Shown here: in pieces, positions 46,328-56,371 of the stretch
Numbering within the stretch: position 1 is the stretch's first letter
Layout: the number at the start of each line of letters is the position of its first letter
From: Xiphydria camelus
Taxonomy: Eukaryota > Arthropoda > Insecta > Hymenoptera > Xiphydriidae
Assembly: GCA_963678675.1 (NCBI GenBank)
Contig: OY783199.1
Span: 7,509,501-7,573,500, forward strand
DNA length: 64,000 nucleotides
Direction: 5' to 3'
Made by a program: the position numbers and the translations under genes
The notes under the pieces: generated by a model
The model's input: only the letters and a program-made list of their open reading frames with translations
Databases searched by the model: none
What the model was told of the DNA's origin: nothing

Positions 46328-49301
46328 TTACTGGTATTCGTCGACTTTACCGATCCTTAAATAAAGTGCATCCTTAGGAGTCAAAATAAAATTCCCAGGG
46401 CACCACTTCATTAGTACATCAGTCTTCGAGCATAAGGAGAATGTGTAGTTCGACAGCAAAGCGACTAGGGCAACCTTCGTTTGGATCATACCGAATCGCT
46501 TTCCTGAAAACACGCAGTGCGACAAATAAAACATTAAATTATAATTAGTTCACTTTTCACAACTTTCGAACAGTGCTTACGAATTCTGCCTATCTTTCGG
46601 ATCAAATCAGACGTAGCGTTGCATCAATCAAATAACAAGGAAGTAAAAATCTCACATTTCTATACGTCTCGACTTGATTGAAACGTACGGATAGATTGAT
46701 CGCGTACTGCTCATTATATCGCATGACAGCACGTTATGCTAATTGTACGACACACTGTAGTACTTACCAATGCAATGCCTCGGCCCCTCACCGAATGGCA
46801 AATACGTGAAAGGATGTCGCTTGACAACGTTCTCCCTATCGAATCGTTGGGGATCAAACACATCCGGATTTGGAAAGATCTCGGGATCGCTGTGCAGTCC
46901 CAGAACCGAAATTAATAATTTCATTCCCTTCTGGATGTGCAAGTTGTAATCCGGCAGATCCAAATCATCGACGCATATGCGGTTCAACATCGGTAAAGGA
47001 GGATGCTTTCTCAATGTTTCTGCAAAGGGAAAGCATCTTGCTTTAGCGCAATGGTTGCTTCATGGAGTACACCGAGAAAAATAATAGCTAGAGTGCCAAA
47101 AAATATGCCTTGAATCAAGAACGTAGGATCTTACAAATTTTTAAGATTATAGATTCTTGATCGAAGAATATATATTACTGATTCAAGAGTAAATTCATTG
47201 GAATAATACTGCAAATGGAAGTGTGTTACATTTATACACTACGTGTGTAAACCTTGTAGTTAAATTTTAAACTTTTCCAGGCGTGTTAAATCATCCGAAA
47301 AAAAAAAACATTTCAAACGTGTTAATCAACACGTAGAGAATCTCGATTACACAGTGTATTTTCCTGATGAATTAACACGCCTGGAAATGTTCGAAACTTA
47401 ACTGCAAGGTTTAGATACGTTGAGTTTGTAAAACGTACAAACTTCCATTTTTACAGTGAAGAAATTCTTCCTGCGCGAAAAAAAAAATTTCTCGAACCTA
47501 TCAAATATTTTCTAGCACGAAGAAAACCATGGCTTGATCCTGGAATTACATAACTTTTTTTAATTGAAGAAAACATTTTTTTAGCACCAGCAATTATTTC
47601 TCCCAGTGTAAACTATAACCAAAGGTTTCAGATAAACTAACCGGAAATGGCTTTCTCCAAATACGTCATTTCGGCGAGACATTCGTAAGTGAGGTCGCCG
47701 TGCTTCTTCAAGGCCTCATGGATATCTTCGCGAACTCGCTGCTGGATATCCGGATTTGCTGAGAGCTCCCAGAGCGCGAATGATACAGTGGACGACGAAG
47801 TCTCTGATCCGGCCAAGAAGATTAACATAGCTTGAGCAGCTCCTTCCAGCATGGTCAGTTTTCTCATATCAAGATCTACAAGACACGAAAACGCATCGAT
47901 ACGAGATTTAAGTGCGTTTACTGTCTTCCGGTAACCTCTTACCGGCATCCTCTTCGCTCTTCCCTTCCTCCATTTTATTTTCAATCGCTTCACCCACTTC
48001 CTTGTCAAGGTAGCCTTTCGTCATAAATTGCATCAATATATTCAAGAAGTCCTGCCTCTCGATATTGTTCTTCCAACGGTATTCCACGTTGTTCCGGAAG
48101 ACTCCGTAGAAGAAGTTGGAGACATCCTTCACCGTAAAGGTGATGCCGAAAATATCAGCTATAGCGGGCGCGAAAAAAACTACAGCGTTACTTATCGGCC
48201 TAGGTGCGAAGAATTTTTTGAAGTTCGATCGAAACTCATTGTTGGGATCCTCGATGCTATTGCAGTTCCAGCCGAACGCGGTAGACGAGATAACGTCCGT
48301 CGTGTATCTGATGATAATGCCAAAGAGTGGACGATCAGTCGATTATCAACGCTAGTGATAAGCCGCAAGGTCCTCTTTCCTCTATAAGTACACTGATCAA
48401 AATTAGAGATGTGCCAAAACTAACTAGATGACTTTACAATCGTTTCTGGTAGTAAAGTCCAAAGCTGGCAGTAGGTATAATAATTATTGTCGCGCGCGAT
48501 ACTGGTGAAATAATATCTCACTGCCAATGGCAGTGAGACACTAGTTCCATCGATAATTGGGCATTGTAATTAAGCATTGACAATTTGACGGCCTATGAAC
48601 ATCAACAGTTCATCCGCTAACTTTTGGCGCACCTCTAATTCGAAATAGTCTATATCGCACTGGCAAGCTCTGTACAAACCTCGCTATAATATCTCTCATC
48701 TCTATGATCTCTCCTTTTGCCGCTGAGTCCTCCAAATACCGAGTAAGAGACTGGCCGCACTCCTTCATCAAGATGAACATCTGCTTTAGTCTGCCGGTGG
48801 TGTAGCTCGGCGTAAGCTTTCTTCGTAGTTTCACCCAGCGTTCACCGGGGAGGAAGAATAAATGCGCGGCAAGAGGATCGGCCTTTTCATTGAAGTACAT
48901 CCCACGGTCACGAAAGTGTGCAAATTGCTTCGACAATACCAAACGAATGAGCTCGGGGTCGTTGATCATCAATTGCGGGATGTGAAACGTGTAAATCCCG
49001 TGATAAGGATGCATCTTATTCTCCGTGTAACTACGCTGAAAGACCTGACCTGCGCAAAGTACAAAAGCGTATCATTCGAAGAAAGTAAAAAAGACTTTCA
49101 CTACCAACCGATCGGAACAGTCCCCTTGATAACTGGCCACAAGTTTCCCACCAGTAGCTTGGGCGGATCGTGGGGTATCCCCCTTCTGATCCAGTAACGA
49201 AAAACGACGAACTTGAGATACAGGTAAATAATTCCGATCAACCCCGCCGCCAACCAGATCGTCTTCGACTTATAGAATTCATGGGAAAGAATCGTATCCA
49301 T
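46328..49301 (-). CDS. Cytochrome P450, CYP6-like (CYP3 clan), six coding exons
   Basis: Haem monooxygenase of the endoplasmic reticulum; CYP6 enzymes oxidise plant compounds, hydrocarbons and insecticides. Exons in transcript order are 49301-49109, 49049-48680, 48307-47943, 47875-47642, 47019-46768 and 46503-46328, giving 529 codons plus stop. All five introns are GT-AG, in phases 1, 2, 1, 1, 1, and the frame closes exactly. Visible features: an N-terminal membrane anchor (about residues 14-34) followed by PHDPP; C-helix WVKLR (136-140); I-helix AGSETS (331-336); K-helix ETLR (388-391); PQRF (444-447); haem loop FGEGPRHCIG (463-472) with Cys470 as the iron ligand. The ATG is placed by the anchor and by an acceptor directly before it. 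Intron 5 carries a TIR element. No stop or frameshift was seen, so it should be functional. Subfamily assignment is not certain. Confidence 0.95.
47068..47610. repeat. TIR element inside P450 intron 5
   Basis: Ends TACACCGAGAAAAATAATAG and, reversed, TACACTGGGAGAAATAATTG, followed by GTGC(C/T)AAAAAA in both arms. It contains a foldback around AACACGCCTGGAAA. It stops about 30 bp from the exon 4 donor without disturbing it. The ends resemble those of 62703-62975. Confidence 0.7.
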
Positions 49302-49480
49302 CTGAAATATTCGACTTATGTTGAAGAAAAATCCAAAAATCTACCTATAAATATCAACTCACCGTTCTCACTGTGCTTCGCCTGTAATCGGTCGGTCGAG
49401 ATGAACGCCGCGAATGGCAGAAGATTCTTCAGAAATGTCGACTCTCTTATGCGGTCGACAGTCAAGTGATTTGCAAAACT
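49302..49480 (-). promoter_or_regulatory. P450 5' UTR exon, 61-bp leader intron and start region
   Basis: Read on the minus strand, a donor GTGAGT starts at 49362 and an acceptor (ATATTTCAG) ends at 49302, directly before the ATG at 49301. The first exon is therefore entirely non-coding and ends at 49363. Its upstream limit is unknown; an initiator-like ATCACTTG lies around 49463-49471. The diverged copy at 45652-45770 conserves the donor and flanking exon. Confidence 0.6.
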
Positions 49481-50201
49481 GTATAAAGTCCAATTAAATG
49501 CGGAGGGGAATCTTACATTGTTACTGATATCGCAAGTCAGTACGATGTTATAATTGAGGGGCTCAGAAGCCAAGGGGTCCAAATAGAAATACAATTTTTC
49601 CGAGATGCTCCACATTAAAGTATTCTTGTTCTTTAAAAATATCTGCAATTCCTTTGCCTCAAGTGTATAAGGTGTATGAATAATTCATGCAGCTTATACA
49701 CTTGAGGCAAAGGAATTGCAGGTATTTTTAAAGAACAAGAATACTTTAATGTGGAGTACAGTGGTCCCTCTATAACTCGCGCGTTTCGGGGCTGTAAATT
49801 TGCAGAATTATGAGTTAGAGAAGCTTCGCTTCAGCCCCCACTCACCTCAATGGAGGCGTGGCAAAAGAAAGAGACAGCGTGGTTTTTAGACAGAGAACAC
49901 ACGGTAAGTTGCGCGCGGCTCTAGTGAAATTGGGACCGTGCAGCTGCTTGGAGGGGATACGGCGAACGATCGTGCACAACTAGTGGTGAAGCTTGAAGTT
50001 AGGTAGCACGTCTCTCCATACATACCGGCTTCTCCTCTCTATATTTTCACGCGCACCTCTGTGCGCACTTCATGCTATAGGGAACTTGCACGAAGATTGG
50101 TGTGCCTCCTATCGGTGACTAGTCGAAGTGTTCGCGTGCACGTTTATTTGCAATTCATACGGAGCAGAATAAAAACAATTGTCAATTAATTAATAGTCAC
50201 T

Positions 50202-50598
50202 ATGGGAGCATCACGTATGACATGTTGTATAAAAGGTTGTTATAATACACCACGGAAGGTTATTGATAAAAGTAAACAAATATATTTTTATACGTTTTCA
50301 TCGGCTAGTACCCACAGGGACACCTTTCTCGAACTAGCTCGTATTTTTGCGTGCACGCATCTTAGCGAATAGACCAATCAGGATCAAGTATTCCGTTGTG
50401 GTGGGGTTATTGACAACGGAATACTTGATCCTGATTGGTCTATTTGTTAAGATGCGCGCACGCAAAGATACGAGCGAGTTCGAGAAAGGGGGCCTAGGCC
50501 TTGGACACTTGATAAACACAAATTGTGGATTAAAGCTGTACAAAAATGTGCGTAAGTACAAAAGCAAAACTTCTTCTCGTATTTATAGAATTATATGA
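50202..50598 (+). pseudogene. THAP-like zinc-finger ORF interrupted by a hairpin MITE
   Basis: The ATG at 50202 opens MGASRMTCCIKGCYNTPRK then YFYTFSSAS and FLELAR. The paired cysteines near the start and the aromatic-Phe-Ser block recall the C2CH THAP DNA-binding domain. The frame runs into a hairpin (50323-50489) and stops. After it, a + frame continues GLGLGHLINTNCGLKLYKN to a stop at 50598. The later Cys-x2-His pair of a THAP finger was not identified, so the family call is tentative. Confidence 0.4.
50323..50489. repeat. 167-bp hairpin MITE inserted in the THAP-like ORF
   Basis: CCTTTCTCGAACTAGCTCG pairs with CGAGCGAGTTCGAGAAAGG, and the arms run to a short loop (GGTGGGGTTATTG) through GACCAATCAGGATCAAGTAT and its inverse. 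Confidence 0.82.
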
Positions 50599-51133
50599 AG
50601 TAGAGTGTCAGTAAGAGTGTTTCGCATTGTTTTTTTAATGTACTAAAATTAATGGAATCGAAAAAATAATTGTGTGCATTATGACGGCATAGTGTACATA
50701 ATCTCTTCTATTTTTTCTTCTTTTTCAGTAAAAATCCGACAGTGTTTGATACCAACACCAGTTTAAAATATAATCAGCTTGTAATAATTTTCAACCTTTG
50801 ACAAAATTCTGATTTATTTTGAGGTTGTGCTTCATTGGAATAAACCCATATTTAATTACTTTTAACATTTTGTTAATATTTCGATATCACTAATACTTTA
50901 TTGCACGCTGATACTTCTAATAACCGCCAGAAGTAGTGCTGCCGTCGATTTACTACGCCATCTACAGTTCGTGCAAGTTTCCTATAGCAGCAGTCATGGC
51001 GTCACGGGAGGAGTGGGGGCAATCGCTTCCCCTCTCGCGCGATTTATGGAGGACGCGAGTAATAGAGGTACCACTGTATCTTGGAAAAATTGTATTTCTA
51101 CTTGGACCCCTTGGCTTCTGACCCCCTCAATTG

Positions 51134-51669
51134 ATGTACACTTATATGGATAGACGTTATACAGAGACCTTTTCTACTGGTTACGTCATTGAAGAAAAAG
51201 AATTAACGATAAATATTCAGATTTACGCGAAAATGCTTAAGGCGGCTCCAAATGACTGGAATATTTGAAAAGTATCATCCGGGCAGTTTCTGAATCCGTC
51301 ACTGTATGATTTATGTACCATTATCAGCTCTTTACTCCCACCACAATAGCTGACCAAGAGGCTGACGGAGTACGTCAATCGTGTACAGTTGACTACAAAT
51401 ATTGGCTAAGTCAAAATATTGATACACTGACCGAGCGATATGCATCGAACACGATCATTTGGAGCCGTCTTCAGAATATTACGGCAGCCTGTGAAACCTA
51501 CATTCCTTTGAACCTGTTCGGGCGCCGTGCGATCCAGTCTTTGGATCTCCTCGGGGTCGTAAAGCCCGAGAACACGATACTTAACCCGACGATGGGCACG
51601 AACGTATTTAATAGGAAATTTTGGATCTACCGTTTAGTTCTCACGTTCTTTACCGATTATCTTATTTAA
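51134..51669 (+). pseudogene. Unidentified decayed coding region, copy 1
   Basis: A run of protein-like sequence on + continues across two interruptions: a stop after KMLKAAPNDWNI at about 51270 and another near 51310. It then stays open for 118 codons to 51669 (YASNTIIWSRLQNITAACET and LNLFGRRAIQSLDLLGVVKP among others). A diverged second copy lies at about 58113-58290 (KVIKAAPSD, then RLDQETGEARRSCGADYN). I do not recognise the family. Two separately decaying copies argue that it was once a real gene, transposon-borne or an old viral insertion. Confidence 0.45.
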
Positions 51670-51744
51670 TCGAGAAATACAATTGATAGTTAACAATGGT
51701 GCGTGGAGGAATTGATTCCCCTGATGAGCGTACAAGCTTATCTA

Positions 51745-52561
51745 TACCGCATGTCCTATGGCCAACCGCGCAGGTGAGCTGCGACCTGAATTCTTGACTT
51801 CGGCAGTATTTATGGTACAGTTAGAGTGGGCTTCAGACGAGTGCACTGCATAAGAACGAAAAGTGTCGACTGCTCTTCTAATAGCTGTCAACTGGGGAGA
51901 TCGAAGCGTTTCGTGTAACCTCAAAATCGTAAAGTTTTAAATTAGTAGTGAATAATTTGTAGGAGTGATGAGAAATAATCATAAATAATCTTTCGAATTG
52001 ACAGCCATCGGGAAATCAGACAACGCTTTTCGCTCTTACGCTGCGTTCTTACGAAAAGTGTGAAACGTCTGATCTCCCGATGGCTATCAATTCGGGAGAT
52101 CGAAGTATAAGCTCGAAATCGTGAATCTTTGAATAAATGGTAAGTAATGTTCAGAAGTGAGAGTTAACAATCATTCGGGTTTGTTCGATGTCCAACCGAA
52201 TTACACGCCTCATGCCTATTTGTTTCAGAAATTATTTCCGCGCTAGCACCGCGCGTGTCTAGGAAGTAGTTTTACGAAGTGGCGTGAGCGATACCTAAGG
52301 TGTCACAATTCGGAAGATTATTTATGATTATTTCTCATCACTTCTACAAATTATTCACTACTAATTCAAAACTTTACGATTTTGAGGTTACACGAAACGC
52401 TTCGTTCTCTCGACTTGACAGCTATTAGAAGAGCAGTCGAAACTTTTCGTTCTTACGCAGCGCACTCGTCTGAAGCCCACTCTAACTGTACCATAAATAC
52501 TGCCGAAGTCAAGAATTCAGGTCGCAGCTCACCTGCGCGGTTGGCCATAGGACATGCGGTA
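51745..52561. repeat. Foldback element, family FB2 copy 2, about 250-bp arms
   Basis: Ends TACCGCATGTCCTATGGCCA and its inverse. Arms 51745-51992 and 52314-52561 are closely matched and include TTGACTTCGGCAGTATTTAT and AAATTATTCACTACTAATT-like blocks. A secondary hairpin is at 52006-52083 (CCATCGGGAAATCAGAC). The 60- and 87-codon frames are arm sequence. Confidence 0.85.
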
Positions 52562-52581
52562 TATATAAAAATGAATGTTTA

Positions 52582-52582
<1 letters not shown>

Positions 52583-52626
<44 letters not shown>
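52583..52626 (+). repeat. (GTCT)n microsatellite
   Basis: About eleven uninterrupted CTGT/GTCT units. Confidence 0.95.
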
Positions 52627-52633
52627 ATGTCTT

Positions 52634-53372
52634 ATGCCTTCCTAAACCGTTCATCCGATTGCGATGAAATTTTGGGAAATGGTTGGACGCATGCCCGCGA
52701 TGGTTTCTGAGTTAGTAAATCTTATACAGGGTGTTCAAAAAGTTCCGGTACGGCCGATTATCTCAGCGGGAAAACATTTTAGAGAAAAATGTTTAATACA
52801 AAACTTTAAGGATTTTACCTTGGCTATCCATTGGTCGTATTGGATTTGACCTTGACCGTGACCTTTAAGGTAATATCAAATGCCTTCCTAAACCGTTCAT
52901 TCGATTGCGATGAAACTTTGGGGAATGGTTGGACGCATGCCCGCGAAGGTTTCTGAGTTAGTAAATCTTATACAGGGTGTTCAAAAAGTACCAGTACTGA
53001 TGATTATTATGCCTTCCTAAACCGTTCATCCGATTGCGATGAAACTTTGGGGAATGGCTGGACGCATGCCCGCGAAGGTTTCTGAGTTAGTAAATCTTAT
53101 ACAGGGTGTTCAAAAAGTACCAGTACTGATGATTATTATGCCTTCCTAAACCGTTCATCCGATTGCGATGAAACTTTGGGGAATGGTTGGACGCATGCCC
53201 GCGAAGGTTTCTGAGTTAGTAAATCTTATACAGGGTGTTCAAAAAGTACCGGTACGGATGATTATTATGCCTTCCTAAACCGTTCATCCGATTGCGATGA
53301 AAATTTGGGGAACAATTGGACACATATCCACGAAGGTTTCTGAGTTAGTAAATCTTATACAGGGTGTTCAAA
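52634..53372 (+). repeat. Five-copy tandem repeat, 129-bp period
   Basis: Units begin ATGCCTTCCTAAACCGTTCA at 52634, 52880, 53009, 53138 and 53267 and end ACAGGGTGTTCAAAAAGT. The last four are spaced exactly 129 bp; the first is followed by a further 117-bp segment. Confidence 0.93.
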
Positions 53373-53780
53373 AAGTCGAACTATACTTGACCTAAATTTG
53401 ACCTCCGTTGACAATAAAGGTAACATGAAAAAAATGGTCAAGGACACATTTGAACGCGAAAAAAAATTAATTTAACCTTGATATAACCTTGAAGGTCATG
53501 GTCAAGGTCAAATCCAATATGACCATTGGGTAGCCCGGGAAAAATACTAAAAGTTTTGTATTAAAAATTTTTCTATAAAATGATTTCCCGCTGAGATATT
53601 CAGCCGTACCGGGACTTTTTGAAGGTCAAGTACAGTTCGGCTTCGTACCATGAAAACTATGTGGGCCCTATAAAAATTCTTTTTGATAGTAGGGTTTAGG
53701 ATTTTTCCGTAGCTAATAATGTGGTGGACGGACAAAATCAATCCACAATCTACCCGTGCGAAGCCGGGACGGGCTGCTAG

Positions 53781-55064
53781 TAGGTAATACGAACAAGTTG
53801 AAGCACTTGGTGAACTGAATGTACTAAAAATGTGGTCCGCGATACCTTGGTGCTCGTAGAAGGATTTCCATTAAGGTATTCCTAGAGCGAGATGAAAAAT
53901 TACAGAGAATGATAATTTTTTTGTACAATGGAAGTGAATATCGTAAGATTATTTTTGAAAAGTTTCAGGTCCGGTTATCGGGCATTTAAGAAAGAATTTT
54001 GATTTTGAAATTAGAAAATCTAACATGTAGCCTTATGGAAGACTCCACTTTTCTACATTTTAATGCCGAAATCCTCATGTTTAAAATTTATACACATTAA
54101 ATAAAACTATTTCCATATCTTCAGAAAATTGCATAGAATCTTTTTAGTTCATAAAAATATAAGGTCACCGAATGTTTGACAAAGATATTGATGTTCGTAA
54201 ACAGCAAAACGTAGAGTTTCGACGATAGAATGTAACCTGAAATAGAATTGGCAGCGTTGCATCGGTTGCATCATAGGTTCGTGCATGGCCGAGTGATGGC
54301 GCGACAGTAGGCAACGTTGAACGCCACCGGTGGCCATCTGAGAAGTATTGTCGTTATGAATTGTAGGTACTGGCTCTAATGATACAGAAGTGAATTTTAT
54401 TATATTTTTAAAAAATGGGAGAAATTTCGATATTCGAATTCTTTTCGATGAGTAAAGATTTCGATGAGTATGAGTTGGCGGCAATATTTGACCGCAGTAC
54501 GCTGAATTCGGTGATTTATAGAGGTTATGTTTCAGAGCTGCACGGATATACGGTTATTTTACTCAAGGCCGCATTCCTGTCATTTCCTAAACCATGTGAT
54601 GCGACGTTGCCAGATTTCAAATTTGAATATTTTTCCAAAATTTGAAAATGTAAATAATAAACTTGAATACTTATTGGCCTTATCTTATTTATTCATTATT
54701 AGTATTATAGGGAATATGAGTAAATTATATGATGTAGAATTACTGATTTATGAGGGGCCCGCCCGTGGCACCCTTAAATATCGCTCCTACGCGCTAGGAA
54801 TACCTTAACTTGATGGATACGAGTGAGGTTGAGACGCGTGACACGCACAATTGAAGCCTGGTCGTACATTGACGAAGACGCGTTTGGCTTCGTCCTTTAT
54901 ACTTTGGGAAAGTAGAAGTATTTGACTGATGGAGGGGATAGCGTGAGCAACGCTATGCCCCCGATTGGCTGAAGGCGGAACGCCGGTGAACAGACGATGA
55001 CGCTGCGGACCTCCCGTGTCCAAAGGGCGAAGGTGTCACTGCTAACGGTATCCGAGTGACGCAC
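53781..55064. other. Mostly unassigned; one small unidentified open frame
   Basis: A 76-codon + frame at 54415-54645 begins MGEISIFEFFSMSKDFDEYE; it resembles ordinary protein but matches nothing I know. 54800-55064 is GC-rich, and frames on both strands are open. Confidence 0.3.
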
Positions 55065-55067
55065 TTA

Positions 55068-55204
55068 GGCCCACTTGTTCAATGTAAATTCAAGGCTGGT
55101 TCAGCTTGAACCGCCGTTTTTGGTATATTTCGTGTCACACATAATATACCAAGAATGGCGGTTCAAGCTGAACCAGCCTTGAACTTACATTGAACAAGTG
55201 GGCC
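55068..55204. repeat. PIF/Harbinger-type palindromic MITE with TTA duplication
   Basis: The 137-bp near-perfect palindrome has arms reading GGCCCACTTGTTCAATGTAA and GGCTGGTTCAGCTTGAACCG. It is flanked by TTA on both sides (55065-55067 and 55205-55207). A 3-bp TTA/TAA target duplication is the hallmark of PIF/Harbinger. Confidence 0.8.
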
Positions 55205-55560
55205 TTAACGGTTAAGAAGGCCGGATGCCCGTTCTCGACCGTAAGGATGCGTCAGGCTATCTCGGACCGCGAACCTTAGCACCTGGAGACGCCAAGAATT
55301 GGATTTCCCCGATTGCCCATCGACTGCACTCGTCATTCCTCCCCTTAGGCCGATTAGGTATGCGTGTTCTGGTAAAGGTCGATACCGAGAACGCATTCGC
55401 GGCCCAGGTAAATCTAAATATACCGAGAGTGTACGAAAGTCGGTATGCCCTTTTCTAAACTCCGTCTTCGGAGCGCTAGACCAGTATCGTATTAGTATTT
55501 TTACGGAAAGGGCAATCGGTTATTTTTTAACTCATTATAGCGCTCGCTGACAACTTTAGT
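55205..55560 (+). other. Unidentified open region interrupted by the MITE
   Basis: The + frame 55225-55458 (77 codons; contains DRKDASGYLGPRTLAPGDAK and KVDTENAFAAQVNL) has balanced amino-acid composition. The MITE at 55068-55204 separates it from the GC-rich DNA on its left. The family is unknown to me; it could be part of a decayed transposon or viral insertion. Confidence 0.3.
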
Positions 55561-55808
55561 TGCCGAGTAACTTCTTATTTCAGGTATTGGATTAAGCATT
55601 TTCGCGTTGCTTAAAAAATGACTCCGGAAACTTAATTTTATTAAACAAAAACGAGTGCGTAGAGAGCTGCTCGGGAGAAGTGAAACTTCGTGAGTACCTA
55701 CCGGCAAATGAGAATCGAGTAAAGAGGGATGATCGATATTTCGGTAATGCATGGGAATTGTAGGGTAATAATATTAAACAATGTAGCCCCGTTAATATAA
55801 GAAATCAT

Positions 55809-56140
55809 TTATTCTATCTCCATTTCCTTATCGCCTAGAAAAGTAATAATTAGTTTGTGGTAACTGAAATAGGAAACGAAAACTCTTGATTGTAAACGGA
55901 CTAAAAATCTAGCAAGCACTGCGTCGATAGTCGTCCCTGCTCTTGTTGAAGGTTCCGTACGGTTGTTTGTCATGCGTAACTGAAGTTTATCGTGCAGATA
56001 GTCAATTAATGGCTGGAATTGAGGTAATAAGAAATTCGTATTGAAATCCCCACTAATTGTAAGAATCATGGGTATCCTGCCAAGTTCGGGATCAACCAGG
56101 GGTGCGATATCCACAGTGTATACAGCCAGAGAGCGATGAA
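55809..56140 (-). pseudogene. Endonuclease/exonuclease-like domain relic of a Helentron-type element
   Basis: The minus frame ending at 55809 reads PMILTISGDFNTNF, then PLIDYLHDKLQLRMTNN, GTTIDAVLARFL and FVSYFSYHKLI. SGDFN followed by GT.IDA and a terminal SYHKPI-type box matches the C-terminal part of the exonuclease-endonuclease-phosphatase (EEP) domain: GDFN provides an active-site Asp/Asn and the later SYHK His is catalytic. In insect genomes this version is carried by Helentron elements. The N-terminal half and the helicase are missing, so it is a relic. Confidence 0.6.
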
Positions 56141-56198
56141 GGAATTTTATTATATTTGTGCTACTGAATTGTTTGGAGATATATATGTATATATATAT

Positions 56199-56371
56199 AC
56201 AGGGTCTTCATAAATGATTACAGACCACGTGACCTACGCGCACTACGTGACCTACGCGCATATCCAACCAACATTGCACAATTGGTACTAGTCCGAGCTC
56301 TCAACCAATAGCATACGCGCGTAGGCCACGTGGCTTATCACGTGGTCTGTAATCATTTATGAAGACCCTGT
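56199..56371. repeat. Hairpin MITE with ACAGGGTCTTCATAAATGAT ends
   Basis: The arms are exact near the tips, are flanked by TA, and carry ACCACGTG and CTACGCGC repeats. The last bases of the window (63985 onward, ACAGGGTCTTCA) start a relative. Confidence 0.82.

Larger units (their letters stand above)
49759..51076 (+). mobile_element. Tigger/pogo-like TIR element
   Basis: Left CAGTGGTCCCTCTATAACTC, right, reversed, CAGTGGTACCTCTATTACTC, with TA at 49757-49758 and 51077-51078. The CAGTGGTACCTCTATTACTCG-type end plus TA duplication is characteristic of Tigger/pogo elements. No pogo transposase is visible. Instead it carries a THAP-like ORF start (50202) that is interrupted by a hairpin. It sits in one arm of the large palindrome, so it arrived after the palindrome formed. 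Confidence 0.75.
49554..51133. repeat. Large palindrome upstream of the P450, split by a Tigger-like element
   Basis: 49554-49672 is reverse-complementary to about 49688-49756 plus 51079-51133. Outside the insertion the arms match closely: GGGGTCCAAATAGAAATACA pairs with TGTATTTCTACTTGGACCCC, and CAATTCCTTTGCCTCAAGTG pairs with its inverse. The minus-strand 110-codon frame at 49316-49648 runs through arm and UTR and is probably not a gene. Confidence 0.8.
52562..53780 (+). mobile_element. Helitron-type non-autonomous element (HINE) with (GTCT)n and tandem repeats
   Basis: The right end CCCGT..GAAGCCGGGACGGGCTGCTAG|T has a CCCGT/ACGGG stem (53753-53757 with 53769-53773) a few bases before a terminal CTAG. 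This fits Helitron 3' ends (hairpin then CTRR, insertion before T). The (GTCT)n run near the left side and the repetitive body are typical of Helentron-derived HINE/DINE-1 elements. It carries five copies of a 129-bp unit and an internal inverted repeat (52737-52870 against 53480-53626). The exact left end was not determined; it starts at or just after the FB2 foldback. Confidence 0.65.

Noticed and set aside
49316..49648. 110-codon minus frame upstream of the P450
   Set aside because: It covers the P450 UTR and one arm of a palindrome; no domain, and the splice donor at 49362 lies inside it.
52880..53372. CRISPR-like regular spacing
   Set aside because: Units are contiguous 129-bp tandem repeats without unique spacers, in a eukaryotic HINE.
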